6,256 nucleotides of DNA from Treponema sp. (GTDB lineage: Bacteria > Spirochaetota > Spirochaetia > Treponematales > Treponemataceae). The translations under genes were made by a program, and so were the position numbers. The notes under the pieces are model-generated. The model was not told the DNA's origin and searched no databases. It worked only from the letters and a program-made list of their open reading frames with translations. Where the stretch lies: NCBI GenBank assembly GCA_017453705.1, contig JAFTEK010000063.1:1-6256 (forward strand), given 5' to 3'. Below, piece by piece: positions 1 to 6,003 of this stretch (the first letter of the stretch is position 1; each line of letters opens with the position of its first letter).

Positions 1-107
1 AGAGAACAGTATGCGGAATGCCGCTCTTTGTCAAGTGGGAAAGTAAAATCGTATTCCCGCGAGTTTGCTTCGCAGCGCAGCTTCCAGCGAACCACTCGCT
101 TCTGAGT

Positions 108-125
108 AGGGGTGGCACCGCCCCT
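108..125. repeat. G/C-rich hairpin upstream of der
   Basis: An inverted repeat with arms AGGGG and CCCCT, extended inward by a T-G wobble and one or two G-C pairs around a very small loop. It lies in the non-coding stretch before der and is followed 15 bases later by a second hairpin. It has no T-run, so it is not a classical rho-independent terminator. It may be part of a dispersed intergenic repeat or mark the end of the gene upstream of the window. Confidence 0.5.
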
Positions 126-140
126 AAATCAACAGGGGGT

Positions 141-157
141 ATGGGGGATTCCCCCAT
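141..157. repeat. Perfect 7-bp inverted repeat (ATGGGGG-ATT-CCCCCAT)
   Basis: A perfect 7-base-pair stem with a 3-base loop, directly followed on the + strand by a run of five A rather than T. A further GGGGG at 136-140 could pair with the same C-run, giving two alternative stems. Read on the minus strand the hairpin is preceded by T-rich sequence, not followed by it, so neither strand gives a textbook terminator. The stem is well supported by the sequence; its role is unknown. Confidence 0.6.
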
Positions 158-195
158 AAAAACTGATTTCCCTGCCTCTTGGCATGGAGCTTTCA

Positions 196-224
196 TTGAC
201 CATTATGGAGATTACGTGTAGAAT
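196..224 (+). promoter_or_regulatory. Sigma-70-type promoter for der
   Basis: TTGACC (196-201) and TAGAAT (219-224) each match the housekeeping consensus at five of six bases and are separated by the ideal 17 bases. The expected transcription start is about 231-233, only two to four bases before the ATG at 235. This explains why no Shine-Dalgarno sequence is found before any candidate der start, and it argues against the upstream in-frame ATGs at 184 and 205, which would lie outside this transcript. Confidence 0.65.
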
Positions 225-234
225 ACCTTCGACT

Positions 235-1782
235 ATGAAGAAGAAAAAACAGAAGCCGGATTTTTCAAAACCCAAGCCGGTCAAGAGGCTGGAACAAGAG
301 CCTTTGGAACAGGACGCTGGCCAGTCAGGGGATGCCAAACTGCCTGTGGATGACGGCGGAATCAAGTTTGACGAGAGCAAGACATACTATAACCTTCCCC
401 TCATTGTCATCGCAGGCCGCCCCAATGTTGGCAAATCCACCCTGTTCAACGCCCTGACCCACAGCCGCAAGGCTATCACCGACCCGACTCCCGGTGTTAC
501 TCGTGACCCTGTGGAGGGGGACTGCTTCATAGGCGGCAAGCCTGTTCACCTGATGGACACAGGTGGCTACAAGCTTACCCGCGACTTAAAGAGCCGAGAG
601 AGCGAGATGGATGACCTTGTGGTGGCCAAGACCGTTGAGATGATAAGGAAGGCCGATCGCATACTGCTTCTTCTGGATGCCAAGGAGTTGACCGCGGAGG
701 ACGAGGAGCTGATAATACAGATGCGTCCCTACTGGGGCAAGCTTGTCGCCGCTGTAAACAAGACGGAGGGGAGGCGGAACGAGGCCCTTGCATACGAATA
801 TGCCCGCTTTGGTTTCAAGGAGCTGCTTCTTATATCCGCGACCCATGGGGACGGTCTTGGTGAGCTTTCAAAGGCTATGGTGGACGGGCTGGATTTTTCC
901 AGGGTGACGGAGGCTTCTACTCTGGATTTGGATAAGGCTGTGCGCATAGCGATATTGGGAAAGCCTAACACCGGCAAGTCCACCCTCAGCAACGTGCTGA
1001 CTCACACAGAGGCTTCTATTGTCAGTGACTATGCGGGAACCACGAGGGACGTCGTGGAGGGCAGTTTCCGCTACAACGGCAGGGACATAGAGATACTTGA
1101 TACAGCTGGAATAAGGCGGAAGAGCAAGGTTGAGGAGAACATCGAGTATTATTCCGTGAACCGTGCCATCAGGAGCCTGGACGAGTGCGACATAGCGTTT
1201 ATCATGCTGGATGCCACAGAGGGGCTTTCCGAGCAGGACAAGAAGATTACCCAGCTGGCCTACCAGAGGGGGAGGGGGGTAATCTTTGCCCTTAACAAAT
1301 GGGATTTGGTGGAAGACAAAAGCAACAAGGCGCGCCGTCAGGTGGAAGAATACTTCCGTGATATGTTTGGTCAAATGAACTGGGCGCCTATCGTGGAGCT
1401 GAGCGCCAAGAACGCAGACGGGATAAAGAGGCTCATGGATACCGCGCTTTCCCTATACGCTCAGCTGACCCGCAAGGTGGATACGGCGGTGCTTAATGCC
1501 GCCCTCAAGGACTGGCTTGCCAAGTATCCTCCGCCTGCGACAAAAGCCATCCATTTCAAAGTTCGCTACATGACACAGACAGGGGTAAATCCTGTTAAGT
1601 TCCTGATATTCGCGACCAGGCCTGATAATGTTCCCGCGAGTTACGTATCATATCTGAAGAACAGGATTCGCTCTGATTTGGGCTTTGACCAGATACCCGT
1701 GCAGTTGGAGATGAGGGCAAGCCGCCAGAAGTGGGAAAACCGTTTGGACAATGGAAAAGGAAGAAATGGCAATGACGAATGA
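235..1782 (+). CDS. der: Ribosome biogenesis GTPase Der (EngA), with N-terminal extension
   Basis: Der is an essential tandem GTPase that binds the large ribosomal subunit and helps its late maturation. From the ATG at 235 the protein has 515 residues, longer than the usual 440-490, because about 53 charged Lys/Glu/Asp-rich residues precede the first domain. GTPase domain 1: P-loop GRPNVGKS (61-68), G3 DTGG (108-111), G4 NKTE (175-178), G5 SAT (201-203). GTPase domain 2: GKPNTGKS (242-249), GTTRD (268-272), DTAG (289-292), NKWD (354-357), SAK (390-392). The C-terminal KH-like domain is clear (RYMTQTGVNP at 444-453, then the SYLKNRIR and FDQIPVQLEMR blocks). G4 of domain 1 ends in Glu rather than Asp, a variation I recall from other Der proteins. 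In-frame ATGs at 184 and 205 also lack a ribosome binding site; 235 is preferred because of the promoter at 196-224. The 3' end overlaps the next gene by 11 bases. Confidence 0.97.
   Translation: MKKKKQKPDFSKPKPVKRLEQEPLEQDAGQSGDAKLPVDDGGIKFDESKTYYNLPLIVIAGRPNVGKSTLFNALTHSRKAITDPTPGVTRDPVEGDCFIGGKPVHLMDTGGYKLTRDLKSRESEMDDLVVAKTVEMIRKADRILLLLDAKELTAEDEELIIQMRPYWGKLVAAVNKTEGRRNEALAYEYARFGFKELLLISATHGDGLGELSKAMVDGLDFSRVTEASTLDLDKAVRIAILGKPNTGKSTLSNVLTHTEASIVSDYAGTTRDVVEGSFRYNGRDIEILDTAGIRRKSKVEENIEYYSVNRAIRSLDECDIAFIMLDATEGLSEQDKKITQLAYQRGRGVIFALNKWDLVEDKSNKARRQVEEYFRDMFGQMNWAPIVELSAKNADGIKRLMDTALSLYAQLTRKVDTAVLNAALKDWLAKYPPPATKAIHFKVRYMTQTGVNPVKFLIFATRPDNVPASYVSYLKNRIRSDLGFDQIPVQLEMRASRQKWENRLDNGKGRNGNDE
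1757..1763 (+). promoter_or_regulatory. Ribosome binding site of the Rsm22-family gene, inside der
   Basis: AAGGAAG lies within the last codons of der, eight bases before the ATG at 1772. It decides between the three close in-frame ATGs (1751, 1766, 1772). It is downstream of 1751 and very close to 1766, so 1772 has the best spacing. The position implies that ribosomes finishing der can restart on the next gene (translational coupling). Confidence 0.6.
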
Positions 1783-3250
1783 CGACGTAGATCTTAAATG
1801 GTGGGAAAAAAAGAAAGGAATCAGCCTTGAGGACAAGAAGAGAAAACTCCAAGGAAAGCTGGATCGTAAGCTCAGGCGTGAGGCGGAGAGGCTGGTATCT
1901 GAAAGGGGGGAGTCTCAGAAAGAAGATAATCACCGCAGGAAAAAGAGACGGACTGAGAGGAATTCAGGCTACCAGATGTCATCAACCGCCACCTACAGGC
2001 GGGTGAATGAGCCGTTGCAAGCCACGGACGTGGGGAACTTGTTTAAAAGCTCATCATTGGATGCTGATGCGGATAAAGCAATCGCGGACTTTGAAAATAT
2101 AGTAAGCTCTGTATATCCCCTCACCTCCAAGCAGAGGGCTTTGCTTCCTGCCCAGATACGCGCCTTGAGCCATGAGCTTACTGACGAGCGGGATGACCGG
2201 CGCATGGGCTACATGAACGAGACAACGGCCCTTAGCGCGTATATCCACTACTATCTCTGGTGGAACATAGTCCGCCTGAGCCGGGTGTTCGCAAACCTTC
2301 CCGCTTCATTTTTCAACTTGGATGATGGTTCTTTATGCCTGGACATAGGCTCCGGGCCGCTGACCGTGCCGATTGCCCTCTTCCTGTCACGACCTGAGCT
2401 GCGCGGCAAGAGGATTACGTTCTACTGCATGGACATTTCCGCCCAGGCTCTTCAGGCAGGGGAGAACATCTTTCTTGCAGTGGCGGCATACCTCAAATGC
2501 GAGGCCTGGAAAATCATAAGGGTTAGCTCTTCCCTGGGGGATTCCCAGATAAAGCAGAAGGTGGACTTTGTGTTCAGTGCGAACATTTTCAACGAGCTTG
2601 TGCAAGTGCAGGAAAGCGACCGGGGGCAGCCGCCTGATTATCTGGCAAAGAAATATTCCAGTGAGATACTTAGCTTCATAGAGAAAAAAAATGACAATGC
2701 CCGCGTCTTTATCAGCGAGCCGGGTGTTCCTTCCTGCGGCCGGCTTATAAGCTGCCTGAGGGACGCTTTTATGAGGAAGCATTTTTATCCGCATGCGCCA
2801 TGCCCGCATTACGGAGCCTGCCCGATGGAAGGCAAGCGCGGCGGCAAGTGGTGTAACTATTCTTTTTCCACCGAGGACGCGCCGGAGAGCCTTCGCCGCT
2901 TTTCCAGAAGTATTTATATCCCCAAGGAGCGGGCCGTCCTGTCATTCCTTGCCCTGGAGAAAATCTGGAGAGAGGATGAAAAAGGGCTGGATACCGCTGA
3001 GAGGCAAAGCCAGCCCGGTCATAACGCTGCTAGTGATTATAATGGCGGCCGGCTGACATTCCGCGTGACCAGCGACCCAATCCGTCTTCCCGGCGGCAGA
3101 ATAGGCTATTATGCTTGCTCGGCAGTCGGCCTCTTGCTTGTCGTCACGGACAATGAGCTTCTATCTGGCGATTTACTTGAAGTCGAGACAGAAAGAATTC
3201 CTGAGAAGAGGGATGCCAAGACAGGTGCCCTTGTTCTGGAAATAGAGTAG
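1772..3250 (+). CDS. Rsm22-family (METTL17-like) small-subunit assembly protein, methyltransferase fold with Fe-S cysteines
   Basis: From the ATG at 1772 the protein has 492 residues. Residues 8-63 are strongly basic (Lys/Arg with Glu) and probably helical, an RNA- or ribosome-binding-like tail. A Rossmann methyltransferase core follows: SAM motif I LDIGSGPLT (190-198), an acidic residue after strand 2 in CMDIS (Asp221), and the motif around VDFVFSANIFNEL (264-276). The diagnostic part is APCPHYGACPM followed by KWCNYSF. Its cysteines 344, 350 and 361, probably with Cys449 near the C-terminus, match the four-cysteine iron-sulfur site of Rsm22/METTL17. Mitochondrial relatives are small-subunit assembly factors; methyl transfer by the family is not firmly shown, so the reaction here is open. 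The gene overlaps der by 11 bases and has no promoter of its own that I can see. It is much longer than the roughly 320 residues I expect for bacterial members, mainly because of the N-terminus. An A8 tract lies at 2684-2691. Confidence 0.85.
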   Translation: MTNDDVDLKWWEKKKGISLEDKKRKLQGKLDRKLRREAERLVSERGESQKEDNHRRKKRRTERNSGYQMSSTATYRRVNEPLQATDVGNLFKSSSLDADADKAIADFENIVSSVYPLTSKQRALLPAQIRALSHELTDERDDRRMGYMNETTALSAYIHYYLWWNIVRLSRVFANLPASFFNLDDGSLCLDIGSGPLTVPIALFLSRPELRGKRITFYCMDISAQALQAGENIFLAVAAYLKCEAWKIIRVSSSLGDSQIKQKVDFVFSANIFNELVQVQESDRGQPPDYLAKKYSSEILSFIEKKNDNARVFISEPGVPSCGRLISCLRDAFMRKHFYPHAPCPHYGACPMEGKRGGKWCNYSFSTEDAPESLRRFSRSIYIPKERAVLSFLALEKIWREDEKGLDTAERQSQPGHNAASDYNGGRLTFRVTSDPIRLPGGRIGYYACSAVGLLLVVTDNELLSGDLLEVETERIPEKRDAKTGALVLEIE

Positions 3251-3267
3251 AAAATCCATTCAGACAG

Positions 3268-3296
3268 GTGACAAGAAGCAAAATTTATTGTATAAT
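3268..3296 (+). promoter_or_regulatory. Strong sigma-70-type promoter for the lipoprotein gene
   Basis: GTGACA (3268-3273, five of six matches to TTGACA) and a perfect TATAAT (3291-3296) are separated by exactly 17 bases. Transcription should begin near 3303, leaving a leader of about 25 bases that contains the AAGGAG ribosome binding site. The promoter gives the lipoprotein its own transcript, independent of the der-Rsm22 pair that ends at 3250. The in-frame GTG at 3268 and ATG at 3295 lie inside the promoter and so cannot be used as starts from it. Confidence 0.8.
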
Positions 3297-3312
3297 GACT
3301 CCTAGTTTTGCC

Positions 3313-3318
3313 AAGGAG
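3313..3318 (+). promoter_or_regulatory. Ribosome binding site AAGGAG
   Basis: A full AAGGAG lies nine bases before the ATG at 3328. It fixes the start of the lipoprotein gene at 3328 and places the signal peptide directly at the N-terminus. Confidence 0.85.
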
Positions 3319-3327
3319 TGTCCGCCT

Positions 3328-5661
3328 ATGCTCAAAGCCAGGGATTTCATCATGATACTGCCATGCCTCTTGGCAGCCTTCTGCTGCCCTCCTGTTCTCC
3401 TTTCCTGCAACGGAAATGGTGGCGGGGGAGATTCCTATGGTGATGTGTATACCCCGGGGGGGGGGCTAAATAACGCCGGTCGTGCTGGTGGTGTCAACGC
3501 GCTGGAGATACTGGAGCTGTCCAACGCGGGCGACATTGAGGCCATCATTGCAATCCTGTCCGGCGGGGGTAGCGGCACAGACACGGCTCAGACGCAGGCC
3601 GTCACTTTACGTGCGGCGGACATAGGGCTTCCCGCAGGGGGAACCGCCACGCTCACCATAAGCGGGGGCGGCGTGGACTGGACTGCCACTGCCGGCGCGG
3701 ACTCGGACGGCAACGTTACTTTCGAGATTCCCGCCATAGCGTCAGGCACAAAGATAAGTGTCAGCCTGCAGGTCAAAAATGCAGCGGGGACGCTCCTGTA
3801 CGCAGGCAGCAAGAAGCAGACGGTCTCAGGTGGCTCAGACCAGATACAGATTTCCCTTGCAAGGCAGTACTGGACGCTGCCGGACAGCATCTTTCTATCG
3901 GCAAGCCCGGACGGATTCGCCTACGACAGCACTAAGCTCAGCGAGACGACCACGCTGAGCATATCCGGCCTGGAGGACGCTCCCGCCGGAGCCGCCATAA
4001 CCTATGCGTGGGAGCTGGACTCCAGCCCCCTGTCCGATACAGGTTCTTCCATTACCCGCAGCTGGAGCGAGCTTATAGGCGCTTCGGCTCCGATAAGCGA
4101 GCTGACCAAGACATTCACCGTCACCGCCTCATACACCGATGAGGCGGGCGAGGCCAAGACCGCGAGCGCGAGCACGTCCGTCGTCATAGGCCCGCCGGTG
4201 ACAATCCCGGCCTTCACCGTCAAGATAATCGCAAACAGCACGAACAGTGAGAACAGCTCCGGCACAGACTACGCCTTCTACTCCACCTACGGCGGCTCAT
4301 TCACCTTCAAGGTCGAGGAGCCGGAAAGCTTCTTCCCCTCCGGAACCGCCTTCTCCTGGAGCATCACGAAATCCGGCGGCACCAGCCCTGTCACTGCCAC
4401 AGGCATGAGCGTAACCAAGACACTGGAAGCCCTGGGGCTGAGCTCAGCCGGGGTCAGCGAAAGCTGGACGGTCACCTGCACGGCGAGCAACGCCCGCGCG
4501 GCCGCCCCCGTGACAGGGGGAGGCGACAGCTCGGTGTCCGGCCGAGTCCTCAAGCTGCCCAAGTTCCATCTGACCGTCAGCGCGGCAGGCAACAACACGG
4601 CGAACAGCTCCGGCAGTACCTATGCCTTTATCAGCGCCTCGGGAGCGAAATTCACCGTCACGCCGGAGCTGGACAGCGGAGAGACAGCCGTGACGGGCAT
4701 GAAATACTACTGGACTGTCGAAGGAAGCTCCATCAGCAGTGCGGAGGGGGCCAGCGGCGACGGCCACATCGATGTTGACGTTTCCGGCCTTTCGGGTATC
4801 AGCGGTACGACTTCCGTAAGTCCCGGCTCCTGGAACGTGGGCTGCAGCCTCAAATACTCAGGCTTCAGCAGCGAGTCGGCGAGCACGACCCTGTCCGCAT
4901 TCATGCTCAAGATACCGGACTTCACCATCAGCGTCAGCGCCGGATCCGGCCTGAACGAATCGCCGTCCTCCAGCGCCAGCAGCAGGGTGTTCCTTGTCAG
5001 CTCGTCGGCAGACCTGAGCAAAACAATCAAGCTTACAGCGACAGCAAAAGCAGGAGAGCCGGACTTCCCCACGGGAACGACGTTCACCTGGTCTTCCGCT
5101 CCCGCCAGTCCCACGACGTCATTGTCGTCGAACGCCCAGGTCAGCGCCTTCTGCACCGTCGTCCCAGCAGACCAGACCGACTGCACGGTGTCCTGTACCG
5201 CACAATTCACGGGCCTCGCTGACGTAGGCCCCAAAGAGGCGACATTTGCCCTGAAGAAGCCCGCCAAGCTCAATCCGCCGAAACCTCGCGCCCCAGAAGT
5301 GCGGTTTAGTAATGGTCCAAACAGTAATACCAGGAATGCTTCGGGAAGTGCCGGCTCGTACACGGTTACGGTCTACAATGGCACAGCTACCTCAAACATC
5401 AACATAATGTTCCGCTGGTCTGCTGCCGACACGCAGCCAGACTCGGCAGCCGGCAAAACGGTGAAATACAAGATATATAAAAGCTCAGGAACACTTGTTG
5501 GGACTGCAAGCGGCACAGACTCCAGCTACTACACGCTGAGTGCTTTGGGAGGGAGCATCGGGAATCCCTGTACAGTCACACTCACATCATATATTGAAGG
5601 CGTGGCAGATCCAGAGGAGAGTGACCCGGTGACCGTCACCCTGACGGTTAGTTATGAATGA
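3328..5661 (+). CDS. Large repeat-containing surface lipoprotein with Ig-like units; candidate phase-variable
   Basis: The protein has 777 residues. Residues 1-26 form a lipoprotein signal peptide: basic Lys3/Arg5, a hydrophobic core, and lipobox Leu24-Leu25-Ser26 before Cys27, the expected lipidated residue. This is a loose lipobox, as is common in spirochaetes. Residue +2 is Asn, not Asp. A Gly/Asn-rich linker (about 28-55) is followed by a beta-rich first domain (about 90-180). Then come five Ig-like units anchored at Pro185, Pro294, Pro411, Pro530 and Pro656. Each has a hydrophobic-Pro-x-hydrophobic start, a core Trp (228, 344, 462, 588, 697) and a later alternating strand such as SWTVTCTAS. 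Such chains usually present binding sites outside the cell, so a surface adhesin or antigen is likely, but no catalytic or ligand motif is seen. The G10 tract at 3456-3465 lies in codons 43-46. The gene has its own promoter and AAGGAG site. I recognise the architecture, not a named gene. Confidence 0.85.
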   Translation: MLKARDFIMILPCLLAAFCCPPVLLSCNGNGGGGDSYGDVYTPGGGLNNAGRAGGVNALEILELSNAGDIEAIIAILSGGGSGTDTAQTQAVTLRAADIGLPAGGTATLTISGGGVDWTATAGADSDGNVTFEIPAIASGTKISVSLQVKNAAGTLLYAGSKKQTVSGGSDQIQISLARQYWTLPDSIFLSASPDGFAYDSTKLSETTTLSISGLEDAPAGAAITYAWELDSSPLSDTGSSITRSWSELIGASAPISELTKTFTVTASYTDEAGEAKTASASTSVVIGPPVTIPAFTVKIIANSTNSENSSGTDYAFYSTYGGSFTFKVEEPESFFPSGTAFSWSITKSGGTSPVTATGMSVTKTLEALGLSSAGVSESWTVTCTASNARAAAPVTGGGDSSVSGRVLKLPKFHLTVSAAGNNTANSSGSTYAFISASGAKFTVTPELDSGETAVTGMKYYWTVEGSSISSAEGASGDGHIDVDVSGLSGISGTTSVSPGSWNVGCSLKYSGFSSESASTTLSAFMLKIPDFTISVSAGSGLNESPSSSASSRVFLVSSSADLSKTIKLTATAKAGEPDFPTGTTFTWSSAPASPTTSLSSNAQVSAFCTVVPADQTDCTVSCTAQFTGLADVGPKEATFALKKPAKLNPPKPRAPEVRFSNGPNSNTRNASGSAGSYTVTVYNGTATSNINIMFRWSAADTQPDSAAGKTVKYKIYKSSGTLVGTASGTDSSYYTLSALGGSIGNPCTVTLTSYIEGVADPEESDPVTVTLTVSYE
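3456..3465 (+). repeat. Poly-G tract (G10) inside the lipoprotein coding sequence
   Basis: Ten consecutive G follow CCCC and occupy the last base of codon 43 and all of codons 44-46, about 16 residues after the lipidated cysteine. Homopolymeric G tracts of this length mutate by slipped-strand pairing. In the present length the frame is open through the whole gene. One G fewer gives GGC TAA; one more gives GCT AAA TAA. Both alternative frames therefore stop almost at once, as expected for an on/off switch. Confidence 0.85.
3874..5658 (+). repeat. Five degenerate Ig-like repeat units in the lipoprotein
   Basis: The units begin near 3880, 4207, 4558, 4915 and 5293 (codons of the anchor prolines), with steps of 109, 117, 119 and 126 residues. 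The anchors read TLPDSIF, TIPAFTV, KLPKFHL, KIPDFTI and RAPEVRF. Each unit has an aromatic-x-Trp (or equivalent, as in YAWEL, FSWSI, YYWTV, FTWSS, FRWSA) 41 to 58 residues later. The middle three are most alike; the second and third share an Asn/Ser-rich segment ending in an SSG-x-x-YAF pattern. The repeats have diverged at DNA level and are recognised mainly from protein pattern. Confidence 0.75.
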
Positions 5662-5698
5662 CTCCGGCAGCTCTGCCCCCATCTTCCAGTGTGACCAC

Positions 5699-5857
5699 TT
5701 AAAGACCGTCCGCGTTGGTGTACGAAATGCCTGTCATCGCGTTGTAAAGCGTCTGGTCAACGGAGAAAAAGGTAAAAAAAGCGAAAAATAAGCTTTGCTC
5801 TACCCGCAAGCCCTTGCAACAAAATGCAAAAAACGTTAAAGTATGCAGGTAAATCAT
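5699..5857 (-). CDS. Doubtful 52-residue minus-strand reading frame
   Basis: ATG at 5857-5855 (minus strand) to TAA at 5701-5699. The N-terminal half is Phe- and Leu-rich because it reads the A-rich block of the + strand. The last 21 residues (from SVDQTLYNAM to the end) have a normal, protein-like composition and could be a remnant of a gene end. There is no Shine-Dalgarno sequence, a stop codon lies one codon upstream, and the start codon is buried in the 5835-5865 inverted repeat. It may be a chance frame or a decayed fragment; I recognise no family. Confidence 0.15.
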   Translation of the reverse strand: MIYLHTLTFFAFCCKGLRVEQSLFFAFFTFFSVDQTLYNAMTGISYTNADGL

Positions 5858-5865
5858 ATTTTAAC
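5835..5865. repeat. 11-bp inverted repeat with 9-base loop
   Basis: GTTAAAGTATG pairs with CATATTTTAAC across the loop CAGGTAAAT, with a single G-T wobble. The stem is A/T-rich. On the minus strand the hairpin is followed by GTTTTTTGC, so it could act as a weak terminator for leftward transcription. On the + strand it has no T-run. It could equally be a binding site for a dimeric regulator. Confidence 0.6.
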
Positions 5866-5905
5866 ATGCGAGTCCGTTACCGCAAGGGTATAGGGGAAAA
5901 TCTTT

Positions 5906-5957
5906 TTAAGGGAACCTTGAAAAATCGCTGCAAGCGAGTTTTTCGAGATGCCCTTAA
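5906..5957. repeat. Long imperfect palindrome (52 bases)
   Basis: The outer arms TTAAGGG and CCCTTAA pair over seven bases. After a small internal loop, CTTGAAAAA pairs with TTTTTCGAG over nine (one wobble). The inner TCGCT and AGCGA pair over five around the loop GCA, with one bulged G. The right arm looks like a mutated copy of a once near-perfect palindrome, as expected for an old dispersed intergenic repeat. A T6 run lies 11 bases downstream, too far for a standard terminator of this stem. Confidence 0.65.
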
Positions 5958-6003
5958 CACTTCGTTAGTTTTTTCGTTATGCGGTACCTAGGCTTTCATG
6001 TGG

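Noticed and set aside
1..105. Open frame from the window edge that could be the end of an upstream gene
   Set aside because: Only 34 codons, no recognisable pattern, and the other two + frames offer equally possible ends (a stop at 44-46, another at 219-221). No choice can be supported.
173..184. TGCCTCTTGGCA occurs here and again at 3364-3375
   Set aside because: A 12-base match with no similarity around it; the second copy is in the signal-peptide codons, so coincidence is the simplest reading.
18..221. 67-residue + strand reading frame before der
   Set aside because: It reads through both hairpins, has no ribosome binding site, ends inside the der promoter region, and its Gly/Pro-rich middle is simply the translated repeat.
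184..234. Longer der start at ATG 184 or 205
   Set aside because: Neither has a ribosome binding site, and both lie upstream of the transcription start predicted from the promoter at 196-224. The added residues do not look conserved.
724..790. NKTE in place of NKxD in Der GTPase domain 1 as a sign of lost activity
   Set aside because: Glu at this place occurs in other Der proteins as far as I recall, and all other G motifs are intact.
868..1374. 168-residue minus-strand frame opposite der
   Set aside because: It lies wholly inside the conserved der sequence and has no recognisable motif.
1751..1771. Longer start for the Rsm22-family gene at ATG 1751
   Set aside because: The only good ribosome binding site (1757-1763) lies downstream of it and fits the ATG at 1772.
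2684..2691. A8 tract inside the Rsm22-family gene as a second phase switch
   Set aside because: Eight A are common in Lys-coding stretches (GAG AAA AAA AAT), and the gene is a housekeeping type. Slippage is possible but nothing suggests selection for it.
3268..3327. GTG 3268 or ATG 3295 as start of the lipoprotein
   Set aside because: They fall on the -35 and -10 boxes of a strong promoter, and the AAGGAG site plus the signal peptide place the start at 3328.
4707..5363. 218-residue minus-strand frame opposite the lipoprotein
   Set aside because: It is a shadow of the biased codon use on the + strand: no ribosome binding site, no family, and the + strand product is clearly real.
5666..5677. 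Terminator right after the lipoprotein stop codon
   Set aside because: The stem is only four bases (GGCA/TGCC) and no T-run follows.
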